From Deltaproteobacteria bacterium (GTDB taxonomy: Bacteria; Myxococcota_A; Polyangia; Polyangiales; Ga0077539), in assembly GCA_016218725.1 (NCBI GenBank), contig JACRDB010000137.1:24735-88734 (forward strand): a stretch of 64,000 nucleotides of DNA, written 5' to 3'. Both the position numbers and the translations under genes were made by a program. Positions 42,618 through 52,800 of this stretch are shown here, piece by piece. Under the pieces are notes generated by a model that had not been told where the DNA came from, made no database searches, and worked only from the letters and a program-made list of their open reading frames with translations. Numbering within the stretch: position 1 is the first letter of the stretch; the number at the start of each line of letters is the position of its first letter.

Positions 42618-43628
42618 ATGAGCCTCCAGGAGCTTCAGCGGGACCTCGCGCTCGCCGTGGGCATCCTCCAGAGGCGCCCCTTCAACGCGCTCCTGCAGCT
42701 CACCAACCGCTGCAACATGCGCTGCCCCTTCTGCACCTTCTGGTCCAACGGGGCGCCCCCCGCGCAGGAGCTCCACCTCGCGGACTACACCCGCCTGGAG
42801 CGTGAGCTCAGCGAGGTCGGTCGCTTTGTCCTCTCGCTGGAGGGCGGGGAGCCCTTTGTCCGGCCGGACCTGTTGGACATCGTGGAGGTGTTCTCCCGGC
42901 GCCACGTCACGGTGCTCTACACCAACGGGTGGTACGTCACCCCGGAGAGCGCCCGGGGGCTCTTCGCCCGGGGGCTCACTCAGGTGGGCGTCTCCATTGA
43001 TTTCCCCGACGCCGCGCGGCACGACCGCACCCGAGGCCCGGAGGGCACCTTCGCCCGCGCCTGGGCCGCGGTGGAGGCCCTGCGCGACGCGGCCCCCCAC
43101 GGGGGCCGCCAGGTCCATGTAATGACCGTGCTCATGGAGGAGAACCGCCGGGACCTCGAGCGCCTCCTGCAACAGTCCGCCGCGAGGGGCGTCGGGCACA
43201 ACATCACCCTCCTGGCCACGCAGGGCACCCGCCGCGCCCGGGGGGGCTCCTGGCCCACGGAGGGCGTCTCCAGCGAGCTCCAGCGGCTCTGGGAGAGGTA
43301 TCCCCACTTCCGGTCGTTTCGGGACTACCTCGCCGCGCTGGACCCCTTCCTCGCGGGGGGGCCGATGCCCACCTGCCGCGCGGGCCTCCAGAGCTTCAAC
43401 ATCGACCACCTGGGCAACGTGTCGCCGTGCATTGAAAAGATCGACGAGCCCGTGGGCAACGTCCGCGAGGTGCCCCTGAAGGTGCTCCTGGAAAGGCTCC
43501 GCAGCGCTCCGGGGGTGGACACCTGCCAGGAGTGCTTCACCCTCTGCCGGGGGATGGGGCAGCTCCTCGGGGACCGCGGGACCCCGCGGGCCTGGGTGGA
43601 TTTCTCTACACGACTACGGTCCCGGTAG
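42618..43628 (+). CDS. Radical SAM protein with C-terminal Cys-rich (SPASM/Twitch-like) part
   Basis: 336 residues from ATG 42618. LLQLTNRCNMRCPFCTFW has the CxxxCxxC cluster motif for the SAM-binding [4Fe-4S] centre; LSLEGGEPFVRPDLLDIV is the usual GGEP motif. The C-terminal part has CRAGLQSFNIDHLGNVSPC and CQECFTLCRG, cysteines placed like those of SPASM or Twitch auxiliary clusters. Such proteins modify peptides or small molecules by radical chemistry. No precursor peptide gene is evident nearby, so the substrate is unknown. Convergent with the SDF transporter, overlapping it by 23 bases. Confidence 0.88.
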   Translation: MSLQELQRDLALAVGILQRRPFNALLQLTNRCNMRCPFCTFWSNGAPPAQELHLADYTRLERELSEVGRFVLSLEGGEPFVRPDLLDIVEVFSRRHVTVLYTNGWYVTPESARGLFARGLTQVGVSIDFPDAARHDRTRGPEGTFARAWAAVEALRDAAPHGGRQVHVMTVLMEENRRDLERLLQQSAARGVGHNITLLATQGTRRARGGSWPTEGVSSELQRLWERYPHFRSFRDYLAALDPFLAGGPMPTCRAGLQSFNIDHLGNVSPCIEKIDEPVGNVREVPLKVLLERLRSAPGVDTCQECFTLCRGMGQLLGDRGTPRAWVDFSTRLRSR

Positions 43629-44967
43629 GGCCCTCACGCGCCGAGGGTGGGAGCCCTTCGAAGCGGTCCAGGAGCACCGCCACGGTCATGTCCGAGAGGA
43701 CGTTGGTGGCCGCCCGGCAGCGCCCGAGGACCCAGTCGATGGGCAAAAGGAGCGGCACCACGACGAGGCACACGGTGTCAGGGACGCCCGCAGCGGCGAG
43801 GACCAGCGGCAGGGTGATCAGCCCCGCCTCGGGGACGCCCGCGATACCGACCCCGGCCATCACGCTGGCCAGGGCCACGCTGGCCTGCTGCCCGAGGTCC
43901 AGCCGCGTGCCCAGAGCCTGCGACACGAAGAGCGCCGCGGTGGCCTCATACAGGATGATCCCGTCGTGGTTCAGGTTGGTGCCCACGCACGCCGCCAGGC
44001 GCGAGGAGGCCGCGGACACCCCGAGGCGGTCCTGGAGGCACCGCAGGGTCACCGGCAGCGTGGCCAGGCTGCTGGAGCACGAGAGCGCCGTCACCACGGC
44101 GTCCATCGCGCCCGCGAAGAACGCCCGCGGCGAGCGCCCGCCGACGACCCTCACCAGGAGGCCGTACCACACGAAGGCCTGGAGCCCGAGGCCCAGGAGC
44201 ACGATCGCCAGGAAGGGCCCGAGGGCCCGGAAGACCCCGAGGCCCGAGCGCACCACCACCCCCAGCACCACCGCGAAGACCGCCACGGGGATCAGCTCCA
44301 CCACGTAGCCGAGCGCCCGGGAGCACACCGCCAGGCCCCCGTGGGCCAGCGACGCCAGGAGCCTCACGGCCTCGCGCACCGACGGGTCCTGGCTCCTCCT
44401 CGCGGCCCGCAGCGACGCCCCGAGGAGCACCGCCAGGAGCACGATGGAGATCACGTTGTTCTTCGCGAAGGGCTCCACCACGTTCTCCGGCACGTACCGC
44501 TGGAGGTTCGCCAGGGGGCTCAGCGTGGGCGCCGCCTCGGCGGCGTTGCTGGCCGCGGCGTGGACGTGCCCGGCGCGCGTGGCGTGGGCCTGGGCCTCGC
44601 GCAGGGTCGCGCTCCAGAGGCGCCCCGCGCGGAAGACGTGCGCCACCCCGAGCCCCAGCGCCAGCGCCACCAGGGCGTTCAAGGTGCTCAAGCCGAAGAG
44701 CCTCGCGGCTTGCCTGGGCGGGATTTCGGTGCGGGCGAAGGCGTCCACCACGGCGCACAGGATCAGCGGCCCCGCCAGCGCCTTGAGCAGGCGAATGACC
44801 AGGAGCCCCAGCGGCGACGCGGCGTCGATGGCGTGGCGCAGGTCGCCGCGCTCGTCCGCCGCCCCGAGGCGCCGGGCCAGCACCGCCAGGGCCACCGCCA
44901 GGGCCACCGCCAGGAGGTTCCGGACATACAACGGCAGCTTGCCCGGGGGCGTTTCCGAAGAGGCCAT
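43606..44967 (-). CDS. Dicarboxylate/amino acid:cation symporter (SDF family)
   Basis: 453 residues from ATG 44967, with about 8 helices and two re-entrant loops. ALSCSSSLATLPVTLRCLQD is the serine-rich loop and ACVGTNLNHDGIILYEATAA matches the P-x-G-x-x-x-N-x-D-G motif of GltP/DctA-like carriers, with Val-Gly in place of Pro. SVMAGVGIAGVPEAGLITLP and LPIDWVLGRCRAATNVLSD are further family signatures. It imports glutamate, aspartate or C4-dicarboxylates with Na+ or H+. A large loop (about residues 130-170) is rich in Ala and His. The substrate cannot be fixed. Confidence 0.9.
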   Translation of the reverse strand: MASSETPPGKLPLYVRNLLAVALAVALAVLARRLGAADERGDLRHAIDAASPLGLLVIRLLKALAGPLILCAVVDAFARTEIPPRQAARLFGLSTLNALVALALGLGVAHVFRAGRLWSATLREAQAHATRAGHVHAAASNAAEAAPTLSPLANLQRYVPENVVEPFAKNNVISIVLLAVLLGASLRAARRSQDPSVREAVRLLASLAHGGLAVCSRALGYVVELIPVAVFAVVLGVVVRSGLGVFRALGPFLAIVLLGLGLQAFVWYGLLVRVVGGRSPRAFFAGAMDAVVTALSCSSSLATLPVTLRCLQDRLGVSAASSRLAACVGTNLNHDGIILYEATAALFVSQALGTRLDLGQQASVALASVMAGVGIAGVPEAGLITLPLVLAAAGVPDTVCLVVVPLLLPIDWVLGRCRAATNVLSDMTVAVLLDRFEGLPPSAREGPTGTVVV

Positions 44968-44995
44968 GGCCGGGGAGTGTGCTACACTTCCCGGG

Positions 44996-45184
44996 GTGAC
45001 CGTCGAGCGACCGCGCAGGCCGGAGCGCTCCCAGGGGCGCGAGGCGCTGCTCTGGGTGGGCACGGCGTTCTTTGTGTCCCTGGGTCTGGCTTTGGTGATG
45101 GCGCACTTCAAGACCCCGGTGCGCTACATCCCCAGGGCCCAGCACGCCCCCGGAGCCCCGAGCCAGCTGCCCGTGTACCGCTAG
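44996..45184 (+). CDS. Small single-helix membrane protein, 62 residues
   Basis: GTG 44996 opens MTVERPRRPERSQGREALLW, followed by the helix VGTAFFVSLGLALVMAHF and a short tail. The N-terminus is basic, so in-out topology with the tail outside is likely. It is 28 bases from the divergent SDF transporter start, and its stop overlaps the NACHT stop by 4 bases. It could be a real small gene or chance; no family is recognised. Confidence 0.45.
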   Translation: MTVERPRRPERSQGREALLWVGTAFFVSLGLALVMAHFKTPVRYIPRAQHAPGAPSQLPVYR

Positions 45185-48135
45185 CGCGGAGCCCCATACC
45201 CACCAAGGCGCTGCGCGAGGTGCTCCAGGAGCGCCGCGGTGGAGCCTCCCCAGGGGGGGCCCTCCCAGGCGAGGAGCCGGTCCACCACGCGCTCCGGCGC
45301 GTAGGCGCTGCGCTGGAGCCAGGTCCACTCCCGGTTCACCTCCTCCGGCGGGGCCCCCTCGGCGCTCGCCAGGCCCCGGGCCCGGGAGCCGTCCGAGAGC
45401 GCGTCCCGCAGCGCCCGGAGGGCCTCCGGGGCCTCGTCCGGGGGTGCCTCCCGCGCGGCGTCCTCGAAGGCCCCGTGGGCGAACACCGCCGCCGCCAGGA
45501 GCCTCGCCAGGGGGCCTCGGCCCTCGGGATCACGGAGCGCCAGGGCGTCCAGGAGCGCGTCCCGGGCAGGGTCCGGGGCCCGCTGCCGACAAAGGGCCAG
45601 CGCGTCCCACCAGGCTGCGGTGGTCCCGCGGGGCGTTGGGGCGGGGTTGCCCCCCCAAAGCGCTGCGGCCTCGGAGAGCAGGGCCTGGGCGTTGGCCACC
45701 CCAAGGGCCAGCTCCACGGAGCCCTCCGGGGCGCCCTCCAGGACAGCGTCGTAGCCCTCGCCCAGGCGCTCGGAGAGCCGGGCCTCGCGCAGCCCGAGGA
45801 GCACCGGCTGGACCCGGGCTCTGCTCTCCAGGGTGCGCGCGTGGACAAGCTGCAGCGAAGCCTCCAGCCAGGGTTTGTCTCCAGGGCGCTGCGAGAAGCC
45901 CTCGCCGAGGCCCTCCAGGGCGGCCAGGGCGAGCTTTGCGCACCAGGCGAGCTCCAGCGCGAGGAGCTCGCGCCAGACGCGCTGGCGCCAGCGCAGGAGC
46001 GGGTCCGCGGAGGGGGCGAAGCACACGGCCCCCACGGCGGCGAAGGGGTCCTCCTGGGCGGCGCGCACCCACGACAGGGGCGTGGCGCGCGCGAGGGGCG
46101 CGGCCAGCGAGGGCCAGGTGGCCACCCACGCGTGGAGGGCGCCCCAGAGCCTGGACGGCGAGGGGATGCGCCCGTCCTCCCGCTGGAGGAGCTCCTGGCG
46201 CTCGGCGAGGGCCAGGAGTCGCTCCCGGGCCCCTGGGGGCTCCAGGGCGCCCGCCGCGGGGAGCCCGAGCACCGTGGCCACGAAGAGCTCCCGCGGGGCC
46301 TCCTGGGCCCAGGAGCCCCAGCGCCGAGGGGCCTCCAGCGGGTCCGTGGGGCTCCCGAGGGCCTCCAGCACCTCGATGGGGTCCTGGGAGGTGCGCGCCG
46401 GGCGCGGGGACTCCTGGGCGCACCGGCGCGGCAGGGCCATGGGGTCCGAGCCCTCCAGCACGGCGTCGGCCACGGTGGTCCAGAGGGCGCCCAGGGCGCG
46501 GTGGTTGGCCGGGTGCCGGGAGACCTCGCGGGCGTAGTGGGCGGCGCCGTCCCTGGCGCATGCGAGGGCCCAGCCGCGCACCCAGGCGTCGCGGGCGGAG
46601 GCGTCCAGCGGCAGCTCCTCCCCGGCCAGGGTCCAGCCGACGAAGGCCCGGTGGCCGTTGTCCTCGGGAGACAGCCGGGCCAGGGCCTCGTGGGGTCCGG
46701 CGCCCGCGGTGCGCGACGCGTCGAGGGACAGCGCCAGCAGGGCCACGTCGTGCCATGCGGGGTCTCCGAGGCGTGAGAAGAGCATGCGCTCCAGCGTGCG
46801 GGGCTTGTCCGCGCCGGCGCTGGCGCGATCGAGCACATACACCGCCGCAAGGAACTCCTGGAAGGAGAGGTGCCCGAAGTGCCAGCGGTCCCCGCCGTGG
46901 GCGGCGAGGATCCCCGTGCGGGAAAGGGCCCAGCGGGCGAAGGCCCCGGCGTGGGCGGGCCGCAGGGACAGGTAGCGCCGCTGGCCCGCCTGGAGGACCC
47001 TCCCGACGGCGCGGGTGAAGGCCTCGCGGGAGAAGGTCACCGTGCGCCCCTCGGCGGAGCCTTCCACGGCGCCGGTTTGACAGAGCCAGGCCACGCCGGC
47101 GAGGGCGTCGCGCTTCTCCCAGCGCTCCCACGCGGCCGCCTCGGGCGCCTCCGCGGGCACCGCCCGGCGGCGGTCCAGGTGGTCCAGCGAGGCGTCCACC
47201 AGGGCGTCCAGGAGGAGGGCCCTGGACGACGGCAGGGCCCCGCGGGTCAGGTGCACCACGGCCAGGCTGGACAGGTACGCCGGGCGCCGCGCCAGGGCCT
47301 GGAGCGAGCGCGCCCGGGGGCCCTCCTCCAGGGCGGCCCGGAGGGCGCCCAGGTGGCGCTCGCGGGCCTCCGGGGTGAGGCTCTGGGCCCCGAACCACCG
47401 GGCCAGGAAGCGCCCGACCTGCGCGCGGTCGAAGGGCGCGAGGAACAGCCGTTGGAAGTCTGTTGGAGTGTCTATTGAAGCGTCGTCCAGTGCGGTGGGA
47501 CGGGCCGTTACGAGCAGGTGATTGCCGGGGAAATGGGCCCACGGCGAGGCCCCCCAGGCGCGCAGGAGCTGCGCCCGTCGGGGGCCGTCGAGGACCTCGT
47601 CGAGGCCGTCCAGACACAGCACCGCGAGGCCCCCGTCGAGGAAGGCCCGGAGGGCGTCCGGGTCGAGCTCCGGGTCCTCTCGCGCGGCGCGGGCGAGCCA
47701 GCGGTCCACGAGGCCCTCCAGGCTCTCGTTCGGGGCGGGGGAGAGCTCCCGGAGCACCAGGGGGAAGAGGCAGTGTTGCGGCAGGAGCTGGTTGAGCGCG
47801 TCCCCGGCGCTCCCGGCGAGGCTCAGACACAAATGGTGCAGGAGCGTGGTCTTGCCGCTCCCGGCCGGGCCCTCGACGAGCCACGCGTGGCCCTCCCGGT
47901 GCTCCGCGAGCCAGGCGGCCAGGGGGCGGCCGTTCTGGTGGAGGGCCTCCTCGGGGGCGTACTCCGACACGGGCGAGGGGGTGAGCACCGCGGGGACCAG
48001 CACCTCGCGCAGGGCCACGGGCTCCTCCGCGGAGGACGCGCCCGCCAGGGGGAGGCCATTGAAGCGCGCGTCGAGCCAGCGGCGGTAGCGCCCTCGGGCC
48101 TGGAGCATCCTCCCGGTGAGGGCCCTTGCGCTCAC
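45181..48135 (-). CDS. NACHT-domain (STAND) NTPase, 984 residues
   Basis: GTG 48135 overlaps the stop of the KAP gene (GTGA). A short N-terminal region (RRWLDARFNGLPLAG, LREVLVPAVLTPSP) precedes the NACHT ATPase: Walker A VEGPAGSGKTTLLHHL (89-96), Walker B LAVLCLDGLDEVLD (171-180), sensor HLLVTARP (207-213). The winged-helix end is DRWHFGHLSFQEFLAAVYVL (about 417-436), a hallmark of this group. The last 550 residues are Leu/Ala/Trp-rich helices like HEAT-type repeats and probably sense a ligand or partner. No toxic effector domain is evident. Paired with the KAP protein, it is a likely defence or signalling switch (inference). Confidence 0.85.
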   Translation of the reverse strand: MSARALTGRMLQARGRYRRWLDARFNGLPLAGASSAEEPVALREVLVPAVLTPSPVSEYAPEEALHQNGRPLAAWLAEHREGHAWLVEGPAGSGKTTLLHHLCLSLAGSAGDALNQLLPQHCLFPLVLRELSPAPNESLEGLVDRWLARAAREDPELDPDALRAFLDGGLAVLCLDGLDEVLDGPRRAQLLRAWGASPWAHFPGNHLLVTARPTALDDASIDTPTDFQRLFLAPFDRAQVGRFLARWFGAQSLTPEARERHLGALRAALEEGPRARSLQALARRPAYLSSLAVVHLTRGALPSSRALLLDALVDASLDHLDRRRAVPAEAPEAAAWERWEKRDALAGVAWLCQTGAVEGSAEGRTVTFSREAFTRAVGRVLQAGQRRYLSLRPAHAGAFARWALSRTGILAAHGGDRWHFGHLSFQEFLAAVYVLDRASAGADKPRTLERMLFSRLGDPAWHDVALLALSLDASRTAGAGPHEALARLSPEDNGHRAFVGWTLAGEELPLDASARDAWVRGWALACARDGAAHYAREVSRHPANHRALGALWTTVADAVLEGSDPMALPRRCAQESPRPARTSQDPIEVLEALGSPTDPLEAPRRWGSWAQEAPRELFVATVLGLPAAGALEPPGARERLLALAERQELLQREDGRIPSPSRLWGALHAWVATWPSLAAPLARATPLSWVRAAQEDPFAAVGAVCFAPSADPLLRWRQRVWRELLALELAWCAKLALAALEGLGEGFSQRPGDKPWLEASLQLVHARTLESRARVQPVLLGLREARLSERLGEGYDAVLEGAPEGSVELALGVANAQALLSEAAALWGGNPAPTPRGTTAAWWDALALCRQRAPDPARDALLDALALRDPEGRGPLARLLAAAVFAHGAFEDAAREAPPDEAPEALRALRDALSDGSRARGLASAEGAPPEEVNREWTWLQRSAYAPERVVDRLLAWEGPPWGGSTAALLEHLAQRLGGYGAPR

Positions 48136-49664
48136 GGGGCGCCCACCCGGAGGACGGGCCCGAGGCGCGCGACCACGTCGGCCTCGGTGAGGTCCTCGTA
48201 GCGCTTCTGCCACGCGAGGACGAAGGCCCGGTCGCTCTTGTGGCGGTCCAGCCGGGCGAGGAGCTCGGTCACCACGGCCTCGACGCGGTCATGGCGGGGC
48301 TCGGCGCCCGCGGGGAGGGCCTGGGCCCCGGCGTGGCGGAAGGCCCGGAGGAACAAGAGCTCCACGGGGCTCGCGTTGGGGAAGGGCTGGAAGGCGCCCT
48401 CTTGCAAGACGCGGTGGAGGCCCGCCAGGTGTGAAGGGTCGTAGGTCAGCAACCGGCTCACCTCCGGGTGGTACAAGCGCAGGTACTGCACCAGGGCGTA
48501 GTCTACCACCCGCTCTCCGTCGGGCACGGTCCCGGAGGGCTCCCGGGTGGCCCACGCGAGCGCCAGGGAGTTCAGGAAGTTCTTGATCTTCCGGGGGTTG
48601 GGCTCCAGGAGCGCGGCCAGCGCCGGGTGCGCCTCCGGGGCGAGGCCCGCCCGGGCCGAGAGGTCTTCGATGAAGGGTTGGAGCGTGCGGGTGACGGGCA
48701 CGTGCAGCGTGGCCTGGAAGAGCTTCTCCAGGTACTCCTGGGCGCTCTCCGGCGTGGCGCCGTCGAGGGTGCGCTCCACGGCCCGGCGGATGGCCGCCCC
48801 GTCGAGCCCGAAGACAAACACGCAATACCGCGTCTGGAGGTAGAGCTTGACGCCCTCCAACAGGCGCACTGCCTGGGCCTCGGAGCAGCGGTCCAGGTCG
48901 TCGATGAACACCACCAGGCGCCGGGTCTGGACCTCGCGCCCGTCGGCGTCACGGAACTCTTCTTCGGACTCTCCAGGTACGTTCAACAGTCGCTTGACGG
49001 CCTCTTCGAACATCATCGAGACGCGCTGAGCCTGCGCGGCCACGTCCGCGGGGGCGCTGGCGGCGAAGCCCTCCACGAGACGCCCGACCCCCGGCGAGAC
49101 GCCCACCTGCCCGCGGACGAAGGCGTCGATGAGCTCCCCGAGGATCTTCACCCCGGCCTCGACGCTCACCTGCGCGAGGCGCTGGAGGCCCTCCCGGGCG
49201 CGCAGGAGGAAGGTCATCTGCGCGCGCAGCTCCTGGAGCAGGGCCACGATGGGGGCCGAGGCCTCCTGGTGCTGCCAGGGGTTGAACCAGACGCTCAGCA
49301 CCCGCGTCTCGTCCGGCGAGAGGTGCTCGTGGAGGCTCGGGTCTATCTGTGCCTTGAGGGCCTCTAAAATACGCCCCGGGGCCCCGCGCTGGCGCTCCTT
49401 CCAGCTCTCCGCCAGCCACCCCGGGAGCTCCGAGGCGGGGCGCTTCGAGGTCTGGAGCGTGAGCCCCAGGGCCTCGCCCCCGAGGCCCGCCATGGCGTAC
49501 CGCATGAGGGACGTCTTGCCCGAGCCCCACTTGCCCTGCACGCACACCGCGAAGGGCGGCCTGCAGGTCACCAGCGCGCGGGTGAGGGCGTCCCCGGTGG
49601 GGCCCATGCCCAGGGTGTCCAGGTCCAGGGTCCAGTGGTCGTTCTCGTTGCTTCGCGTCCCCAT
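48132..49664 (-). CDS. KAP-family P-loop NTPase
   Basis: 510 residues from ATG 49664. Walker A QGKWGSGKTSLMRY (44-51), the KAP hallmark SVWFNPWQHQEA (about 125-134), Walker B RLVVFIDDLDRCSE (251-260), then FVFGLDGAAIRRAVE, EYLEKLFQATLHVP and PNPRKIKNFLNSLALAWA near the end of the domain. No transmembrane insertion is seen, unlike many KAP proteins. KAP NTPases include PifA, which blocks phage T7, and animal Kidins220. The next gene, a NACHT NTPase, overlaps its stop by 4 bases, so the two are translated together. Divergent from the RHS gene by 136 bases. Confidence 0.88.
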   Translation of the reverse strand: MGTRSNENDHWTLDLDTLGMGPTGDALTRALVTCRPPFAVCVQGKWGSGKTSLMRYAMAGLGGEALGLTLQTSKRPASELPGWLAESWKERQRGAPGRILEALKAQIDPSLHEHLSPDETRVLSVWFNPWQHQEASAPIVALLQELRAQMTFLLRAREGLQRLAQVSVEAGVKILGELIDAFVRGQVGVSPGVGRLVEGFAASAPADVAAQAQRVSMMFEEAVKRLLNVPGESEEEFRDADGREVQTRRLVVFIDDLDRCSEAQAVRLLEGVKLYLQTRYCVFVFGLDGAAIRRAVERTLDGATPESAQEYLEKLFQATLHVPVTRTLQPFIEDLSARAGLAPEAHPALAALLEPNPRKIKNFLNSLALAWATREPSGTVPDGERVVDYALVQYLRLYHPEVSRLLTYDPSHLAGLHRVLQEGAFQPFPNASPVELLFLRAFRHAGAQALPAGAEPRHDRVEAVVTELLARLDRHKSDRAFVLAWQKRYEDLTEADVVARLGPVLRVGAP

Positions 49665-49800
49665 CGGGGGAGAGCGTAACGCCCGGCAGGGGAGACACCT
49701 ACTTCCCCGCGGAGCCCGATGGACATTGCCTGTCACCGCCAGGGACGGGGGGCGGGCGCAGGACGTTGACACGGCGGACGCTCCGGGCGTCCATTACCGC

Positions 49801-52800
49801 ATGATCCCAGGTGCGCGCTTCTCCTTGTCGGGTGTGTTGTGGGTGGTGCTCGTGGTGCTGGCCTGCTCGGGGGAGTCCGCGGCGCCAACGGACACCGGTC
49901 AGGCCACCGCGGACGGTGGCCTCGATGGGACCGCGCCCTCGGACGGCGCCGCGGACGCCCTGGACGGCGTGGCGGACCAGGGCTCGCCCGGGGATGGCGC
50001 GCCCGGGGATGGCGCGCCGGAGGACCGAGGGGGGCTCACGGATGGGCCCTCGGACACTCTCGGGACCGACGACACGGGCGCCTCCGGGGACACGGGCGCT
50101 TCGGGCGATACGGCCACGGCGGGCGATACGGGCGCCGCCGAGGACACCGTGGTGCTTGGAGACACGGGCGCTCCCGGGGACACGGGCCCGTCGGGGGACG
50201 TCGCCGGGATGGACGGCGCGGTCGGCACGGGGATGCCCAGGGCCGCGTTGACCATCGTCGGCAGGCCCCGCCGGGGCGACGGGTTCATGACCACGGTGAG
50301 GCTCGACGCCTCGGGCTCTACGGGCGGGGCCTTGAGCTACCTGTGGCACCTGGGGGGCGCGAGGATCGTTCGGGGGAGCGTCACGGCGCCCTCGCTGGAG
50401 GTGCAGGTGGACGGCCTGGCGGACCAGGCCGTGCTGGTGGACGTGATGAACTCCCTCGGGAGCGCCCGGGCCGAGGGCCTGATCCGGGTGGACGATCCGC
50501 CGGTGGCCAGCGCGGGGCCCTCGCGCAGCGTCGCCGTGGGGGAGGCGGCGGCCCTTGACGGGAGCGGCTCCCGGGACCGCGAGGGCGACCCGATCAATTA
50601 CCGCTGGACCGTGCTGTCCGCGCCGGAGGGGAGCGCCGCGAGGCTCGGCGGGGAGAGCGCGGTCATGGCCTCGCTCACGCCCGATCGCCCGGGCACCTGG
50701 AGGGTGCAGCTCGAGGCCCGGGGCTCCGGCGGGATGACCACCGCGGAGACGGTGGTGACGGCGGCGCCGCTCTCCGCGGACCCGCCGACGGTGACCGTGA
50801 GGGTGCCCTCGGGGCCGGTGAGGGTCGGCACGCCGGTGGTGATCAATGCAGCTGTCGCCACCGCCATGGGCGCCGCGGTGCGGTCCCGCAGGGTGACCGT
50901 CAACGGGATGGAGCTCCCGGTGGACGGCGCGGGGACGGCGACCTTCACGCCCACGACGCCTGGCGCGTACGAGGTCGAGGTCACCGTGGTGGACTCCAAC
51001 GGGAACACCACCACGGCGCGGGCGACGGTGTTCGTCTCGGCCACGGGGACCGACGACGGCGCGGACCCCGCGGTGAGCCTCACGGCCCCAGCGGACGGCG
51101 CGGTGCTCGCAGCGGTGACCACGGTCACGGGCAGCGCCACGGACACGAACCTCGCGCGCTACGTGCTGGAGGTCTCCCCGGCGGGGGCGGACGCCTGGCG
51201 CACCGTCGGCGGCGGTACGACGCCGGTGACCGCCGGGGCGCTCGGGACGCTGGACCCCGGGAGCCTCGCGGCGGACACCTACGACCTGCGCCTGACGGCC
51301 TTTGACCACACCGGCCGCAGCGCGCGGACGAGCCGCACCTTCGTGGTGAACGTGTCCGGGGACGTGGCGGGCAACCGCCTGGAGTTCCGCGACGTGGACC
51401 TGCAGCTCGTCGGGATCCCGATCACCATCGACCGGGTGTACGACTCCTTCAACCCGCGGGTGGGGGACTTTGGCGCCAACTGGTCCATGGAGTTCGGGCG
51501 CTTCGAGCGCACCGCGGTCCCGGGCGACGGCTGGACCTTCGACACCCGGCAGTGCCTCCGGGGCGGGCCCCCCACGGAGAGCCGCGCCCACGTGGTGAGC
51601 TTCCGGCTGCTCAACCAGCGCTTCTCCTTCCGGTTTACGCCCATGTTCGACGGGTGCATCGCCGGCGGCCAGAGCTTCACCGCCGCGTGGACGCCGCTGC
51701 CGGGGACCTTCGGTACGCTCGCCACCGAGGGCGCCTCGACGGACCTCTTCCGGTTCAACGGCAGCACCAGCATGACGGACTTCGACCACCTGGATGACAC
51801 GCGCTACCAGTGGAACCCGCAGGTGTTCGTGCTCACCCTCCCGGACGGCCACGTCCTGCGCTACGACCGCGAGGGGGGGCTCCTCTCTGGCCGGGACCCC
51901 TCGGGCAACACCCTCACGGTCACCCGCGATGCCATCCGTCACTCCTCCGGCGAGGCGGTGACCCTGGCCCGCGACGCCCGCGGAAGAATCACCCGCATCA
52001 CCCGATCGGACACGCGCGCGCGCACCTACGAGTACAACGCCGCCAACGACCTGGTGGCCACCACGGACTTCGAGGGCCGCCGCACCCGCTACGTCTACGG
52101 CGCCAACCACCGCCTCGCGCAGATCTTTGACCCCCTCGGGCGCCCCGCCCTCGGGACCGAGTACGCCGCCGACGGGCGCGTGAGCGCCTACCTCGACGGC
52201 CTCGGGCGCCGCACCGCCGTCGCCTACGACGACATGGCCCGCACCCGCGCGGTCACCGACCGCCTCGGGCGCCGCACCGTCGAGACCCGCAACGCCGCGG
52301 GGCTCCTGGTGGCTCGCACCGACGCCGCCGGGCAGACCGTGCGCTATGAGTACAACACCAGCGGCCAGCGCTCGGCCATGGTCGACGCCCTGGGCCGCAG
52401 GACCGCCTACCGCTACGCCACCAACGGCGCCCTCACGGGCATCACCCTCCCCACGGGGCTCGTCCAGGCCTTCACCTACGACGCCGCCGGCCGCATGCTC
52501 ACCGCGGACGACGGCCTCGGCCACACCGCGCGCTACACCTACGACAGCAGCGGCCGCCTCACCCGCGCCGTGGACCTCGCCGGCCAGACCGAGACCCGCG
52601 CCTGGAGCCGTAACGGCGCCCTCGCCTCCAGCACCTCCACCGGCGGCCTCACCCAGACCTACGAGACCGACCCCCGAGGGTACTTCACCGCCATCACCCG
52701 CGGAGGGGTCCGCCATACCCTCACCCCCAACACCCTCGGGATCCCCACGTCCGACGCCTGGACCGAAGGAGGACGTACCTACACTGTGCGCATGGAACCT

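Noticed and set aside
48132..49664. KAP protein as a membrane protein
   Set aside because: No hydrophobic helix pair was found between the Walker motifs, unlike membrane-type KAP NTPases.
49766..49771. TTGACA ahead of the RHS gene
   Set aside because: With a normal spacer the -10 element and transcript start would fall at or after the ATG at 49801, so it cannot be an ordinary promoter for that start.
49980..50210. Repeated GGGGATGGCGCGCC/GACACGGGCG units resembling a repeat array
   Set aside because: They are in-frame D-T-G and G-D-G-A-P codon repeats of the RHS lipoprotein stalk; spacing is irregular and there are no unique spacers, so this is not CRISPR.
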